The notes beneath the pieces were generated by a model. The model was given only the letters and a program-made list of their open reading frames with translations. It did no database searches and had not been told where the DNA came from. Shown here in pieces: positions 28,301-37,395 of a DNA stretch of 64,000 bases (positions are counted from its first letter, which is position 1; every line of letters starts with the position of its first letter). The stretch is from SZUA-36 sp963759155. GTDB lineage: Bacteria; Pseudomonadota; Gammaproteobacteria; Xanthomonadales; SZUA-36. The stretch lies in assembly GCA_963759155.1 (NCBI GenBank), contig CAVWXX010000005.1, positions 310,001 through 374,000 of the forward strand, written 5' to 3'. Both the position numbers and the translations under genes were made by a program.

Positions 28301-28372
28301 GAACGAAAACGCGCCAAGTGCGAACGCGATGCTCGCTGATAATGATGACCTGCGGAATGTCCTGTTATTCAC
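25352..28372 (-). CDS. TonB-dependent outer-membrane receptor (glucan-locus type)
   Basis: 1006 residues, long for the family as in carbohydrate TBDTs. Signal peptide about 1-29 (ending IMAQ-E); a TonB-box region EEVIVTGVRKS at about 44; plug domain with GVVDAITAEDFGDFPDTNLA; 22-strand barrel ending in the canonical aromatic terminus GASFRF. The start is GTG at 28372, with GGGAG ten bases upstream; no ATG fits better. It would import oligosaccharides across the outer membrane using TonB energy. Two LacI-type operators (28437 and 28474) lie in its leader. Substrate is inferred from neighbours (GH16, GH30, phosphorylase) as beta-glucan oligosaccharide. Confidence 0.93.
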   Translation of the reverse strand: MNNRTFRRSSLSASIAFALGAFSFQPIMAQETEAELNEDEGFVEEVIVTGVRKSLIASMDRKRDAIGVVDAITAEDFGDFPDTNLAEALQRIPGVSIDRFNGEGSQITVRGLGPDFNLTLLNGRSMPSSGGRSFDFLDVATEGVSAVEVYKTSRAGLPTGGIGATVNLLTSRPLNTPGMRGVITAKALHETSVPGSSDLNKWTPEVSGLYSQTFADDTFGVLVSGSYSKRENREENASVAQWFENRDIGDQAAIINNSQRTDGRTWYPQDAGYGYADNERERTNAQVALQWAPTDRFTATLDYTYAETEFTKNSNGFGIWFLAGGSAVNGNINERGVFTQVTEAGGDYATGIGRDHTKKKLSSWGINLDWQATDSLTFELDYHDSTSKTRGAGLGSLPGSSANVIIGNSFDAPWCRGNPDYPADCGAANITTKSANYFGGGIPVFDMGFISPTGELQNELFASDIGSLFGQAFDDSTDNEIKQIQLSGIWEGDGGALQNIEFGFSQVKQDFKTQNAYSGQLPAGFWLTSNGWWDDSTFTREEYGNLLGDFGNSGDYPIDWYWTAPFDAVVDGYETVGGNDVALAGCCYWPSWGPDFQDDGRGRFWAGPVDGGSTLSEKVTSAFLQFTFADDFNGMPVTARAGIRYEKAKVTSKGLETPATALVWIGGNEWIYDYAPEQVPSKGGGSTEYFLPSLDIDMSFDENLIGRFSYSRSIARPPIGDMSSTRNFVGNPKVGSRNVTVGNPELEPYVSDNFDLSLEWYYAPGSYVSVGYYYKIVDNFLVNTTVDRTYEGLTDAYIGPTAELARQQLADEGIVATDTNVFARMNEILGNEPGTFISDLPGDPLAIFEASTVTNGETGKLHGWELQVQHLFGDSGFGVIGNATFVGGDVDVDREVDGRFFALGGLSDSANLQVFYENDIFAARVLYNWRDEFYNGGVNNGSPVFTEAYSQVDANFTWYVNDSWTVFVEGYNLTNETQRTYARYPEMFLRGNQWGARYAIGASFRF

Positions 28373-28436
28373 TAATCTATGCTCCCACTAAATTATTTAG
28401 ATCGTCCAATGTTTAATTTAAGTCTTGTTTGCAGCC

Positions 28437-28450
28437 TGTAAGCGCTTACA
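28437..28450. promoter_or_regulatory. LacI-family operator 1 (TGTAAGCGCTTACA)
   Basis: A perfect 14-base palindrome centred on CG, the hallmark of LacI-family operators, lies in the leader of the TonB receptor gene, 65 bases before its start. It matches the two other copies in this gap and is most simply bound by the regulator encoded at 28711. Confidence 0.82.
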
Positions 28451-28473
28451 TTTTGTACGCTGCTAATCCAAAA

Positions 28474-28487
28474 TGTAAGCGCTTACT
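28474..28487. promoter_or_regulatory. LacI-family operator 2 (TGTAAGCGCTTACT)
   Basis: One mismatch from a perfect palindrome, and 37 bases centre to centre from operator 1. The spacing is about 3.5 helical turns, so two dimers would lie on opposite faces or loop; cooperative binding is uncertain. Confidence 0.8.
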
Positions 28488-28676
28488 TTAAAGGTATCGT
28501 AAAATTGGTCAACCAGTCAACACTTTCTTAACAATTGACAACACATCGTATCCAATCATGACCACCTGTGCGTGCTACAGAGCCTGTAAAGCGCATTAAG
28601 CTGAAGCGATACAAAATCTGTAACGTTTTAATCGGGCATATAATTTTTTTGTAATTTCTGTATCTAGACGATAGTA

Positions 28677-28690
28677 TGTAAACGCTTACA
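28677..28690. promoter_or_regulatory. LacI-family operator 3 (TGTAAACGCTTACA)
   Basis: One base differs from operator 1. It sits 20 bases before the regulator start, inside the expected transcript leader, which implies that the regulator controls itself and the downstream MFS/glycosidase genes. Confidence 0.8.
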
Positions 28691-28710
28691 TTTAATCGGC
28701 GAAACTTTCA

Positions 28711-29709
28711 ATGGCGACAATCTACGAGGTGTCAAAACTTGCCGGCGTGTCGCTTGCAACCGTTTCCCGGGTCATGAATAACAGTGGCAAAGTCACGGTC
28801 AAAACACGCCAGAAAGTCCTGAAAGCAATAGAAGAGCTTGGTTATCGCCCCAATTCCATGGCGCAATCATTGGCATCAAAGCGCTCCAATAGCGTTGGCG
28901 TTCTTATCCCCGAGTTACATGGTCCTTTTTTCGGGATCATGTTAAGCAGCGTAGAAAGGGAGTTACGGGAAGCGGGTAAACGAGTCGTCATTACAGCCGG
29001 CCATAGTGATGAGCGCAAGGAAAAAGACTGTATTGAGTTTCTTCTGGACAGCAAGTGTGATGCGCTGATATTGCATATTTACTCGGTTTCGAATCGCTTT
29101 ATTAAAGACTTGAGTAAAGGTTCTGTCCCTATTGTATTGCTCAATGGGTTCCTGCCGGAGATTGCCGATAGATGCATCAGCCTGGATAACGAACATGGTG
29201 GTTATGTCGCCACAAAATCCTTGTTGGAGCGTGGCCACAGGCAAATTGCTTATGTCTCAGGCCCACACTGGAAAGTGGATTCATTCAAGCGCCTGTCCGG
29301 CCACAAGCGAGCGCTGACAGAGTTTGGCATTGAGGTTGACGAGCAGTTGATTTTTGAAGGGGATTTTGAAGAGGCCAGCGGCAGACAGGCCATGAATCAT
29401 TTTTTGAAGCTTGGCATTCCATTTACCGGTGTTGTATGCGCCAATGATGAGATGGCGGGAGGCGTTATGGATACGGCGCGCACACACGGCCTGAAGATAC
29501 CAGATGATGTTTCTGTCATCGGCTTCGATAACGTAGACTTCACCAGGTTTCTTAACCCAAAACTGACATCGATTGACTGCCGTATCGACGAGATGGGGCA
29601 GATGGCTGCCCGCTGCGTGTTAAAAAATGCCTATGGTGAAAGCGACCTGGACATCCAAAACACCTTTGAGCCAAACCTGGTCTTGAGGGAATCAGTCAAA
29701 AGCAGATAA
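28711..29709 (+). CDS. LacI-family transcriptional regulator of the glucan locus
   Basis: 332 residues. The N-terminal helix-turn-helix reads TIYEVSKLAGVSLATVSRVM, followed by the hinge helix region YRPNSMAQSLASKRSNSVGV. The periplasmic-binding-like effector domain spans residues about 60-330, with VIGFDNVDFTRFLNPKLTSI near the end. It is a repressor-type regulator that should release DNA on binding a sugar, probably a glucan-derived oligosaccharide or glucose. Three matching palindromes flank its start. It begins a plus-strand unit, with the MFS gene 5 bases after its stop. Confidence 0.93.
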   Translation: MATIYEVSKLAGVSLATVSRVMNNSGKVTVKTRQKVLKAIEELGYRPNSMAQSLASKRSNSVGVLIPELHGPFFGIMLSSVERELREAGKRVVITAGHSDERKEKDCIEFLLDSKCDALILHIYSVSNRFIKDLSKGSVPIVLLNGFLPEIADRCISLDNEHGGYVATKSLLERGHRQIAYVSGPHWKVDSFKRLSGHKRALTEFGIEVDEQLIFEGDFEEASGRQAMNHFLKLGIPFTGVVCANDEMAGGVMDTARTHGLKIPDDVSVIGFDNVDFTRFLNPKLTSIDCRIDEMGQMAARCVLKNAYGESDLDIQNTFEPNLVLRESVKSR

Positions 29710-29714
29710 TAACT

Positions 29715-31127
29715 ATGACAGCTAACACTCGATATACAATCAAGGTTGCCCTGATCGTCGCGTTAGGTGGCTTCCTGATGGGTTTTGATGCATCCGTTAT
29801 TTCAGGGGTGGTCGGTTTCATCGGGCCGGAATTCGAGTTGACCAAGATCCAGGTCGGCTGGGCAGTTGCCTCACTAACGCTGACGTCAACGCTTGCCATG
29901 ATGACCGCCGGCCCTATCAGTGACCGCTTTGGTCGAAGGCCTGTGTTAAAAGTAGCGGCAGTCCTGTTTTCCGTTTCTGCGATTGCTTCCGCCATGGCAC
30001 CCGACTATCTCACACTGGTCATTGCAAGGATGTTAGGAGGTTTCGGCGTTGGTGCGGCACTGATAATCGCACCGATGTATATCGCGGAAATTGCACCCGC
30101 CGATATACGTGGAAGAATGGTTTCCTTCAACCAGCTGAATATCGTCATCGGTATATCGGTTGCCTATTTCAGCAACTTCCTGATCCTGAGCCTCAGTCAG
30201 TCTGACCTGGCATGGGCCCAATCACTTCGTTTCGAGGACTGGACCTGGCGCTGGATGCTCGGCGTCGAGGCGATACCCGCCGTCATCTATTTCTTTGCAC
30301 TGTTCCTCGTACCGGAAAGCCCGCGTTGGCTGGTCATGCGAGGAAAGGCTGCAGAGGCACTGCAAATATTGACTCGCGTGAGCGGAAAAGCACAGGCTGA
30401 GGAAGACCTTGGTGCCGTGCAGGAGTCCCTGGATGCTGAATCCCACCTTGAAAAGGGTGCCATTAAAGAACTGTTTTTGCCTGCCATGCGCCTGGTTCTG
30501 ACCATCGGTATTGTCATAGCCATCCTGCAACAGATCACCGGTATCAATTCCGTGTTCTTCTACGCGCCGATGATTTTCGAGCAATCCGGTATTGGGAAGG
30601 ATGCTTCTTTCATGCAGGCCGTGCTGGTCGGCATCGTGAATCTTGTTGCTACCGTGGTGGCCATCGCTCTGATAGACAAGCTGGGCAGACGCCCTCTGCT
30701 AATTGCCGGCCTGGTGATTATCGCAAGCAGCATGTTGCTGCTCGCATATAGCTTCCATTCGGCAACTTATGGGCCGGGTGGTGAGTTGATCGACATGAAC
30801 GCCACCATGGTACTGATAGGAATCCTCAGTTTTGTTGCCGGTTTCGGTGTCTCTCTCGGACCAGTCATGTGGGTTTTGTTTTCCGAGTTGTTCCCCAACC
30901 GGCTTCGTGGCATCGCCATTTCTTTCTGCGGCTTGATCAACTCCAGTATCAGTTTCCTGGTGCAACTGGTCTTTCCATGGGAACTCGAGAACTTTGGGCC
31001 AGCCACTACATTCCTGATCTATGGCTCTTTTGCCATCGTCGGGCTTATCTTCGTTATGCGGGTACTGCCGGAAACAAAAGGCAGGAGCCTGGAGCAACTC
31101 CAGGCCGAACTCGTAACTAAAAAATGA
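29715..31127 (+). CDS. Sugar porter-family MFS transporter
   Basis: 470 residues with 12 helices and the sugar-porter motifs: GGFLMGFDASVISG, DRFGRRPVLK (first-half motif A), PESPRWLVMRGK, QQITGINSVFFYAP, DKLGRRPLLIAG (second-half motif A) and PETKGRSLEQL at the end. These carriers import monosaccharides by proton symport across the inner membrane. It starts 5 bases after the regulator stop and its stop overlaps the earliest in-frame start of the glycosidase gene. With the GPH carrier at 37396 it gives the locus two inner-membrane importers, probably for different sugar sizes. Confidence 0.93.
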   Translation: MTANTRYTIKVALIVALGGFLMGFDASVISGVVGFIGPEFELTKIQVGWAVASLTLTSTLAMMTAGPISDRFGRRPVLKVAAVLFSVSAIASAMAPDYLTLVIARMLGGFGVGAALIIAPMYIAEIAPADIRGRMVSFNQLNIVIGISVAYFSNFLILSLSQSDLAWAQSLRFEDWTWRWMLGVEAIPAVIYFFALFLVPESPRWLVMRGKAAEALQILTRVSGKAQAEEDLGAVQESLDAESHLEKGAIKELFLPAMRLVLTIGIVIAILQQITGINSVFFYAPMIFEQSGIGKDASFMQAVLVGIVNLVATVVAIALIDKLGRRPLLIAGLVIIASSMLLLAYSFHSATYGPGGELIDMNATMVLIGILSFVAGFGVSLGPVMWVLFSELFPNRLRGIAISFCGLINSSISFLVQLVFPWELENFGPATTFLIYGSFAIVGLIFVMRVLPETKGRSLEQLQAELVTKK

Positions 31128-31141
31128 TGTGGGTTAAGAAA

Positions 31142-32455
31142 ATGAAATATTCGCATACAAATTATCTGAAAATGGTGGTAACCGCCCTTGGCCTGCTACT
31201 TGGCTTATCGCTTGGAGTCACCAGCCAGGCCGATGCAATTCCGGTGGAGATTAAGCAGGAAGATGGGCGCTTCCAGTTATTACGGGGTGGCGAGCCTTAC
31301 ACTATCCGTGGTGCAGGTCTCGAGGTGGGTGACATCGGCCTGCTCGCATCACACGGTGGAAACTCAATACGAACCTGGAGTACCGAAAACCCGAAAATCA
31401 CCGCTCTTGAAGTGCTTGATAATGCGCACAAACATGGCGTAACCGTCGCCATGTGTATCGAGGTCGGCCGTGAGCGGCTTGGCTTCGATTATAACGACGA
31501 AGAAGCAGTGGCCACGCAATTGGAATTTGCGCGTAACGAAGTCATGAAATACAAGGATCACCCTGCCCTTCTCGTGTGGATCATCGGTAACGAAGTGAAC
31601 CTGTCTTTCAGAAACCCGAAAGTCTTTGATGCGATCAACGATATATCCAAAATGATTCACGAAACAGACCCGAATCATCCAACGACCACCGCGTTGGCAG
31701 GTTTCAACCCCCAACTGGTGAAACTGGTCGAAGCACGGGCACCCGATCTGGATTTCATAAGTACTCAAATGTACGGCGGTATTGTCGGTCTGAAAGGTGC
31801 CATCAAGGCAGCGGAATACAATGGACCTCTCTTCGTGACGGAGTGGGGCGCCATCGGACATTGGGAGGTTGGCAAAACAGCCTGGGGTGCACCCATCGAA
31901 CAAAACAGCAGTGAAAAAGCCGCGAACTATATGAAAAGCCACAAGGCTGCCATTGCCTCGAATCCTGATCAGGTCATCGGTTCATACGTATTCCTGTGGG
32001 GCCAGAAGCAGGAACGCACACCCACCTGGTATGGCATGTTTTTGCCGGATGGGTCGGAAACAGAAACCATTGATGTCATGCACTACCTGTGGAACGGCAA
32101 CTGGCCTGACAATCGTTCACCACAGATCAAGTCCATGAAGCTCGATTCAAAGACATCTACAAAGAATGTCAGGCTGGATGCGAATGGTACTTACAAGGCC
32201 CAGGTGAAAGCGTCAGACCCTGATGGCGATACGCTGCAGTATCATTGGGAAATCCTGCACGAAAGCAAGGCCACACAGGAAGGCGGTGACCGCGAGGAAG
32301 TTCCCGAGGCATTGACCGGCTTGATGGAACGTTCCGATAGCGACCGGGTTGTCATCAAGGCGCCCGCAGAGCCCGGCGCCTATCGTCTGTTTGTTTACAT
32401 CCGTGACGGCAACGAAAATGCCGCTCACGCCAACATCCCATTCCTGGTGGAGTAA
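31142..32455 (+). CDS. Secreted clan GH-A (TIM-barrel) glycoside hydrolase, family uncertain
   Basis: 437 residues from the ATG at 31142 (MKYSHTNYL); an upstream ATG at 31124 overlaps the MFS stop and adds six residues. Signal peptide to about residue 34. A (beta/alpha)8 catalytic domain has the clan GH-A acid/base Glu in IIGNEVNLS (about 150) and nucleophile Glu in FVTEWGA (about 233). The C-terminal 100 residues look like an Ig/fibronectin-type beta domain (VKASDPDGDTLQYHWEILHE). GH2, GH5 and GH17 relatives are all conceivable; the locus suggests a beta-glucanase or beta-glucosidase. Exact family needs a profile search. Confidence 0.75.
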   Translation: MKYSHTNYLKMVVTALGLLLGLSLGVTSQADAIPVEIKQEDGRFQLLRGGEPYTIRGAGLEVGDIGLLASHGGNSIRTWSTENPKITALEVLDNAHKHGVTVAMCIEVGRERLGFDYNDEEAVATQLEFARNEVMKYKDHPALLVWIIGNEVNLSFRNPKVFDAINDISKMIHETDPNHPTTTALAGFNPQLVKLVEARAPDLDFISTQMYGGIVGLKGAIKAAEYNGPLFVTEWGAIGHWEVGKTAWGAPIEQNSSEKAANYMKSHKAAIASNPDQVIGSYVFLWGQKQERTPTWYGMFLPDGSETETIDVMHYLWNGNWPDNRSPQIKSMKLDSKTSTKNVRLDANGTYKAQVKASDPDGDTLQYHWEILHESKATQEGGDREEVPEALTGLMERSDSDRVVIKAPAEPGAYRLFVYIRDGNENAAHANIPFLVE

Positions 32456-32457
32456 AA

Positions 32458-35400
32458 ATGACCGATATTTATTGGGGCAGCACGCCGGTAAAACACGCCA
32501 CTGAAGGTGGCGCTGGTGAGCTTGTTGTTCGCGACGGAGAAACCTTCTATAAAATCTCGAACTATCACACAATGCCGGCTTTTTTCATGTCGGTTGTCAG
32601 TGGTTACGATCATTGGTTGTACGTATCAAGCACCGGCGGGTTAAGCTGCGGCAGGGGAAATCCGGAAAGCTCTCTTTTTCCATACTACACCGACGACAAG
32701 ATTCACGATGCACAAACCACCACGGGTCCGCTGACGATCTTCCTGGTCAATAAGAACAACAGGACATACCTTTGGAAACCGTTTTGCCAGGATGTCAGTG
32801 TCTATCAAATCGAACGTAATCTTTATAAGAACCAGATCGGCAACAAACTGGTCTTTGAAGAGATCAATCACGACCTCGACCTGGTTTTTTCCTATTCATG
32901 GTCAACCGGCAACCAGTTTGGTTTCATAAAACATTCAAGTGTTCAAAATACCGGCAGCACCGATGTTGCGATTTCGGTACTCGATGGTTTGCGCAACCTG
33001 CTTCCCTCCGGTGTCACCCGCAGGCTGCAGTCCGAGTTCAGTACGCTTGTCGATGCCTACAAACAGGCGGAGGCCCTCCCTGAGCAAACCGCAGCCTTGT
33101 ACTCGATGAGCTCAATTCTTACCGACCTGGCGGAGCCCAGTGAAGCTTTGAAAGCCACGGTGGTCTGGAGTACCGGGCTTGAAGATCCAGAGTTATTACT
33201 GTCGGAAGACCAGGTGGAAAGCTTTTGCGGTGGTTCGCAGGTCAGTACTGAAACCATCAAAAAGGGTAAGCGCAGCGCGTTTCTGCTACAGGCCGATTTC
33301 CTCTTGCCAGCCAACGGGCAGAACAGTTGGAGCATCCAGGCTGATGTCGACCAGGCGGCAGCTCAAGTCGCCAGGTTGATCAATTCCATCGATCAAGGTA
33401 TCTCGGCACACGATATCAAACAGGATATTGAAGCTGGTTCGTTGAAGTTACTGCAACTGGTGGGCAGTGCTGACGGTTGCCAATGCTCTTCTGACACCTT
33501 GACCAATAGCCGGCATTTTTCCAATACGCTTTTCAATATCATGCGCGGTGGTACTTTTTATGATGAGTACCGTTTTCCACTAAATGACTTCCTTCATTTT
33601 GTTGGTGCCTGGAACAAGCCATTACAGAAGAAATACCATGAATTGCTTGAGTCAAAGGGCAAAACGCAAACCCTGGATTCGATGCTAAGCATGGCTGAAA
33701 ACAGCGGTGACGTTGATATGCAACGGCTTGTTCTCGAGTACCTGCCGCTGACCTTCAGTCGCCGCCATGGCGACCCAAGCCGGCCCTGGAATGCGTTCTC
33801 CATTGATATCAGGAATGCTGACGGTTCTGACAAACTTCATTTCCAGGGAAACTGGCGGGATATTTTCCAGAATTGGGAGGCCCTGGCTGGTTCCTATCCG
33901 GAGTTCGTAGAAAGCTTCATCAGCAAATTCGTGAACGCCTCGACCGCCGATGGCTATAACCCTTATCGGATAACAAAAGACGGCTTTGAATGGGAGGAAT
34001 TACACCCTGATGATCCCTGGTCAAATATCGGCTATTGGGGTGATCACCAGATCAATTACCTGCTTAAACTCATTGAGCTTTCAGACCAGTATCATCCTGG
34101 AAAAGTCGCTGAGTATCTCACGACCGAGCTTTTCGTTTACGCCGATATACCCTACCGGATTGAAGGCTACCAATCGCTTCTTCACGACCCTGACAACAGC
34201 GTTAACTATGATGAAACAAGGGCCTCGCTGATTGCTGAACGATGCGCACAGACCGGCAGTGACGGTAAATTGCTCACACTGGCAAACGGGTCGATGTGCA
34301 GGGCCAACCTGCTTGAAAAATTACTAGTAACGACCCTCGTCAAGCTGGGCAACCTGGTTCCGGGTGGTGGTATCTGGATGAACACCCGCCGGCCCGAGTG
34401 GAATGATGCCAATAATGCGCTGGTCGGTTATGGCTTATCCATGGTCACGCTTTGTTACCTGCGCCGGTTTCTTGTCATGCTGGAAAAGTTGCTGAGAGCA
34501 GATTCGACCCGGGCGTACCCGGTCTCTGACGAGGTACTCATGTTTTTTGAAAGCATCTCACAAGGTTTTTGAACAGTTTAGCTATATACAAGATGCTGCC
34601 ATCAACCCCGTCAGACCGACAGGCATTCATGGCCGGGCTGGGTGTAGCCGCTGAAACTTATCGTGAACGTGTTTATGGCGGGTTCTCAGGTAGCAAGTCC
34701 AAATTGGGTAGGCCAGAACTATTGGCGTTTATCGATCTGGCAAAATCGTACCTGGATCATAGTATTGGCCAAAATCAAAGGGAAGATGGCCTGTTCCACT
34801 CCTACAACCTGTTACAGGTTAACCCTGATGGGATCGAGGTCGAGAATCTCTACGAAATGCTGGAAGGTCAGGTCGCCGTATTGAGTTCCGGTTACCTGGA
34901 TGACAGGCAGAGCCTGGATTTATTATCCGCCCTGAGGTCGAGCAGAATTTACCGTTCTGACATCAATAGCTATCTTCTGTACCCGGACAGAAGTCTTCCG
35001 CTTTTTCGTGAGAAAAACGTCATTGATCCGTCATTGGTCCATGAAAACGCCTGGATTCAGAATGAATTGGCCACCGGCCGAACCCGTTTTGTTGAACAGG
35101 ATTTAAACGGTGACGTTCACTTCAACGGCAAATTCAGAAACGCAAGGGCGCTGCGTGACGCCCTTGAACAGGAAAGCCGGTATTTCCACAGACACCCGCT
35201 CCGCCTTGTGCAGTATTTACGAATCCGTTTTCAACCACCGCCAGTTTACCGGCCGTTCCGGCGCCATGTACAAGTATGAGGGTCTTGGCTGCACCTACTG
35301 GCACATGGTTTCAAAGCTCTTGCTGGCAACCGCAGAGGTTATTAAATCAGCCAGTGGAGAGCGCGATGTTGCCCAGTGAGCATTTATCACCATTACTGGA

Positions 35401-35905
35401 ACGTTTCGACGATATTAAGGAAGGACTGGGCTTGCACATGTCCCCCGCTGAGTATGGTGCATTTCCCGTAGACCCCTACTCCCACACCACGGGTTTTTCC
35501 GGTGTACAGCAACCGGGTATGACCGGCCAGGTCAAAGAGGATGTCATTACGCGGTTTTATGAACTGGGCGTGGAGATCAACCGGGGTGAGATTTCATTTG
35601 CACCGGTACTTCTCAAGCGTAGCGAGTTTCTGTCAGAGCCAACGACCTGGAAGTATTCCGTTGGCGGAGATATGCAGTCCGAGAGCCTGGAGGCCGGTTC
35701 ACTGGCTTTCACGCTGTGTGGCGTCCCGGTCATTTACCGTCTGGCCCAGGAAAGCAGCATACAGGTATATTCTGACCGCGAAACTCCGGCGCCTGTTCCG
35801 GGAACCCGATTGGGCGCGACATTGAGTCAATCACTGTTCAAACGTGAAAAGCACATCAAAAAAGTGGTAGTCAACCTGCCCACGGACAAATTGAGGTATG
35901 AGTAA
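32458..35905 (+). pseudogene. GH149/GH94-like beta-1,3-glucan phosphorylase with three frame breaks
   Basis: Four frames, used in order, encode one protein of about 1150 residues, the GH149 size. Frame 1 (32458 to about 34565) has YKISNYHTMPAFFMS and NPESSLFPYYTDDKIHDAQT, as in GH94-clan phosphorylases. Frame 2 runs about 34569-35200 (FMAGLGVAAETYRERVYGGF). Frame 3 covers about 35200-35378 (RSGAMYKYEGLGCTYWHMVS). Frame 4 (about 35366-35905) has YGAFPVDPYSHTTGFSGVQQ then PGMTGQVKED. Breaks are near a T5 run at 34566-34570, near 35190-35220 and near 35365-35380. The enzyme would cleave beta-1,3-glucans with phosphate, releasing glucose 1-phosphate in the cytoplasm (no signal peptide). Whether it is broken or mis-assembled is open. 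Confidence 0.75.
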
Positions 35906-35911
35906 AAGACG

Positions 35912-37327
35912 ATGAGAATATTTAGACCGCTAGTTTTCGCTTTGTGCACTACATGCGCGATTGGCAGTGCGGCAGCCGCAACGATCTTCACCACCGCCAA
36001 AGATACCGACCTGCGGCTTGCAGCAGATGGTGAAGTCAGTTTCAAAAAAGGCTCTCAACCTACAGAAAATGAAATTTCTGTTTTTGTTAACCCAAAGGTC
36101 CACTTCCAGACCATGCTGGGTTTTGGCGGGGCGATAACCGACGCCAGTTCCGAGGTATTTGCGAAATTGTCACCCGAAGTGCAGGAAGAGTTTCTGAAGG
36201 CATACTACGATGTTGAAGGCCTCAATTATTCGCTGGCACGCACAACCATACACAGCGCCGACTTTGGCAGTGGCAGTTATACCTATATCGAAGAGGGTGA
36301 CAAAGAGCTCAACACGTTCTCCATTGAGCACGACAGGCAGTTTCGCATCCCCCTGATCAAACGCGCCATACAGGCGGCTGGTGGTGAACTGCTGATGTAC
36401 GCCAGCCCGTGGAGTCCGCCAGCATTCATGAAAGACACCAACAACATGCTTAAGGGCGGCAAGTTGCTGCCGGAGTACTACCAGCCATGGGCAAACTACT
36501 ACACAAAGTTCATCAAGGCCTATGAGAAGGAAGGTATCCCGATATGGGGTATTACCATTCAGAATGAACCCATGGCTACGCAAATCTGGGAGTCGTCGAT
36601 TTACACGGCTGAAGAAGAACGCGATTTTCTCAAGCTCTACCTCGGCCCAACCATGGAACGAGAAGGCCTGGGTGATAAGAAAATCATCGTCTGGGATCAT
36701 AACCGTGACCTGGTAAGCCACAGGGCCAACACCATCTTTGGTGACCCGGAAGCATCCAAATACGCCTGGGGAATCGGCTATCACTGGTACGAGATCTGGA
36801 CCGGGAGTGATGCGAAGCACGTCAATCTGCAAAACGTCTACGAATCCTACCCGGATAAACCCATCCTCTTTACCGAAGGCACGATTGAGCACTTCGATCC
36901 GGAGCGGTTTCAGTACTGGCCCAATGCCGAGCGCTATGCAAATGACATGATCAATGACTTCAATGCGGGTGTTGTTGGCTGGACGGACTGGAATATTTTG
37001 CTGGATGAAACCGGCGGCCCCAATCACGTGGGTAATTTCTGTTTTGCTCCGATACATGCGGATACAACGACGGGCGAGCTGATATATACACCGACGTATT
37101 ATTACCTGGGCCATTTTTCAAAATTCATTAAGCCCGGTGCGAAACGGGTCAGTACAACGGTAAGCCAGAGCTTCTTGCTGGCGGGTTCCTTTATCAACCC
37201 GGATGGCTCCATCGCCACCGTCATATTGAATAAAACCGACGAACCAATCAGTTTCAACTTTTATGTGGGTGACCAGGAAGCAGAATGGAGCATTCCTGCA
37301 CGGGCCATTCAAACGGTGGTTCACTAA
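35912..37327 (+). CDS. GH30 secreted beta-glycosidase (glucosylceramidase / beta-1,6-glucanase type)
   Basis: 471 residues, signal peptide to about 22 (ending GSAAAA). The GH30 fold is shown by FGGAITDASSEVFAKLSPEV, LARTTIHSADFGSGSYTY, ASPWSPPAFMKD, the acid/base Glu in IQNEPMAT (about 217) and the nucleophile Glu in LFTEGTIEH (about 320). A small C-terminal beta domain ends the protein. Family members hydrolyse beta-1,6- or beta-1,3-glucosidic bonds; removing 1,6 branches of laminarin is the natural fit in this locus. It starts six bases after the phosphorylase. Confidence 0.9.
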   Translation: MRIFRPLVFALCTTCAIGSAAAATIFTTAKDTDLRLAADGEVSFKKGSQPTENEISVFVNPKVHFQTMLGFGGAITDASSEVFAKLSPEVQEEFLKAYYDVEGLNYSLARTTIHSADFGSGSYTYIEEGDKELNTFSIEHDRQFRIPLIKRAIQAAGGELLMYASPWSPPAFMKDTNNMLKGGKLLPEYYQPWANYYTKFIKAYEKEGIPIWGITIQNEPMATQIWESSIYTAEEERDFLKLYLGPTMEREGLGDKKIIVWDHNRDLVSHRANTIFGDPEASKYAWGIGYHWYEIWTGSDAKHVNLQNVYESYPDKPILFTEGTIEHFDPERFQYWPNAERYANDMINDFNAGVVGWTDWNILLDETGGPNHVGNFCFAPIHADTTTGELIYTPTYYYLGHFSKFIKPGAKRVSTTVSQSFLLAGSFINPDGSIATVILNKTDEPISFNFYVGDQEAEWSIPARAIQTVVH

Positions 37328-37382
37328 AAAAGAATAATCAGCGCCATGGTACCCTTCAGGGGGTTCGAATCCTCATTTAGTG
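37322..37382 (+). other. tRNA-like fold between GH30 and GPH symporter (possible remnant)
   Basis: A perfect seven-base complement, CACTAAA (37322-37328, overlapping the GH30 stop) and TTTAGTG (37376-37382), encloses a T-arm-like GGGGGTTCGAATCCTC. Only about 30 bases separate the 5' strand from the T-arm, too short for D and anticodon arms, and a competing CCC-TTCA-GGG hairpin exists. It is not a functional tRNA. A tRNA remnant, an mRNA 3'-end structure or chance are all open. Confidence 0.3.
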
Positions 37383-37395
37383 AGAGTGTCTCAAT

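Larger units (their letters stand above)
28373..28710. promoter_or_regulatory. Divergent promoter region between TonB receptor and lacI-type regulator
   Basis: This 338-base gap holds no gene. On the minus side a TTGACT/ATACCT-like pair near 28500-28525 precedes two palindromic operators, so repression downstream of the promoter is plausible. On the plus side a TATAAT at 28639-28644 and the third operator (28677) precede the regulator start. Middle part is AT-rich and shows nothing else. Confidence 0.5.

Noticed and set aside
32458..35905. Programmed ribosomal frameshifting in the phosphorylase gene
   Set aside because: Three separate shifts would be needed, in both directions, without a slippery heptamer and pseudoknot at each. 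Pseudogene or indel error is simpler.
37322..37382. A functional tRNA gene
   Set aside because: Only about 30 bases separate the acceptor and T-arm strands, so D and anticodon arms cannot form; kept only as a tRNA-like element.
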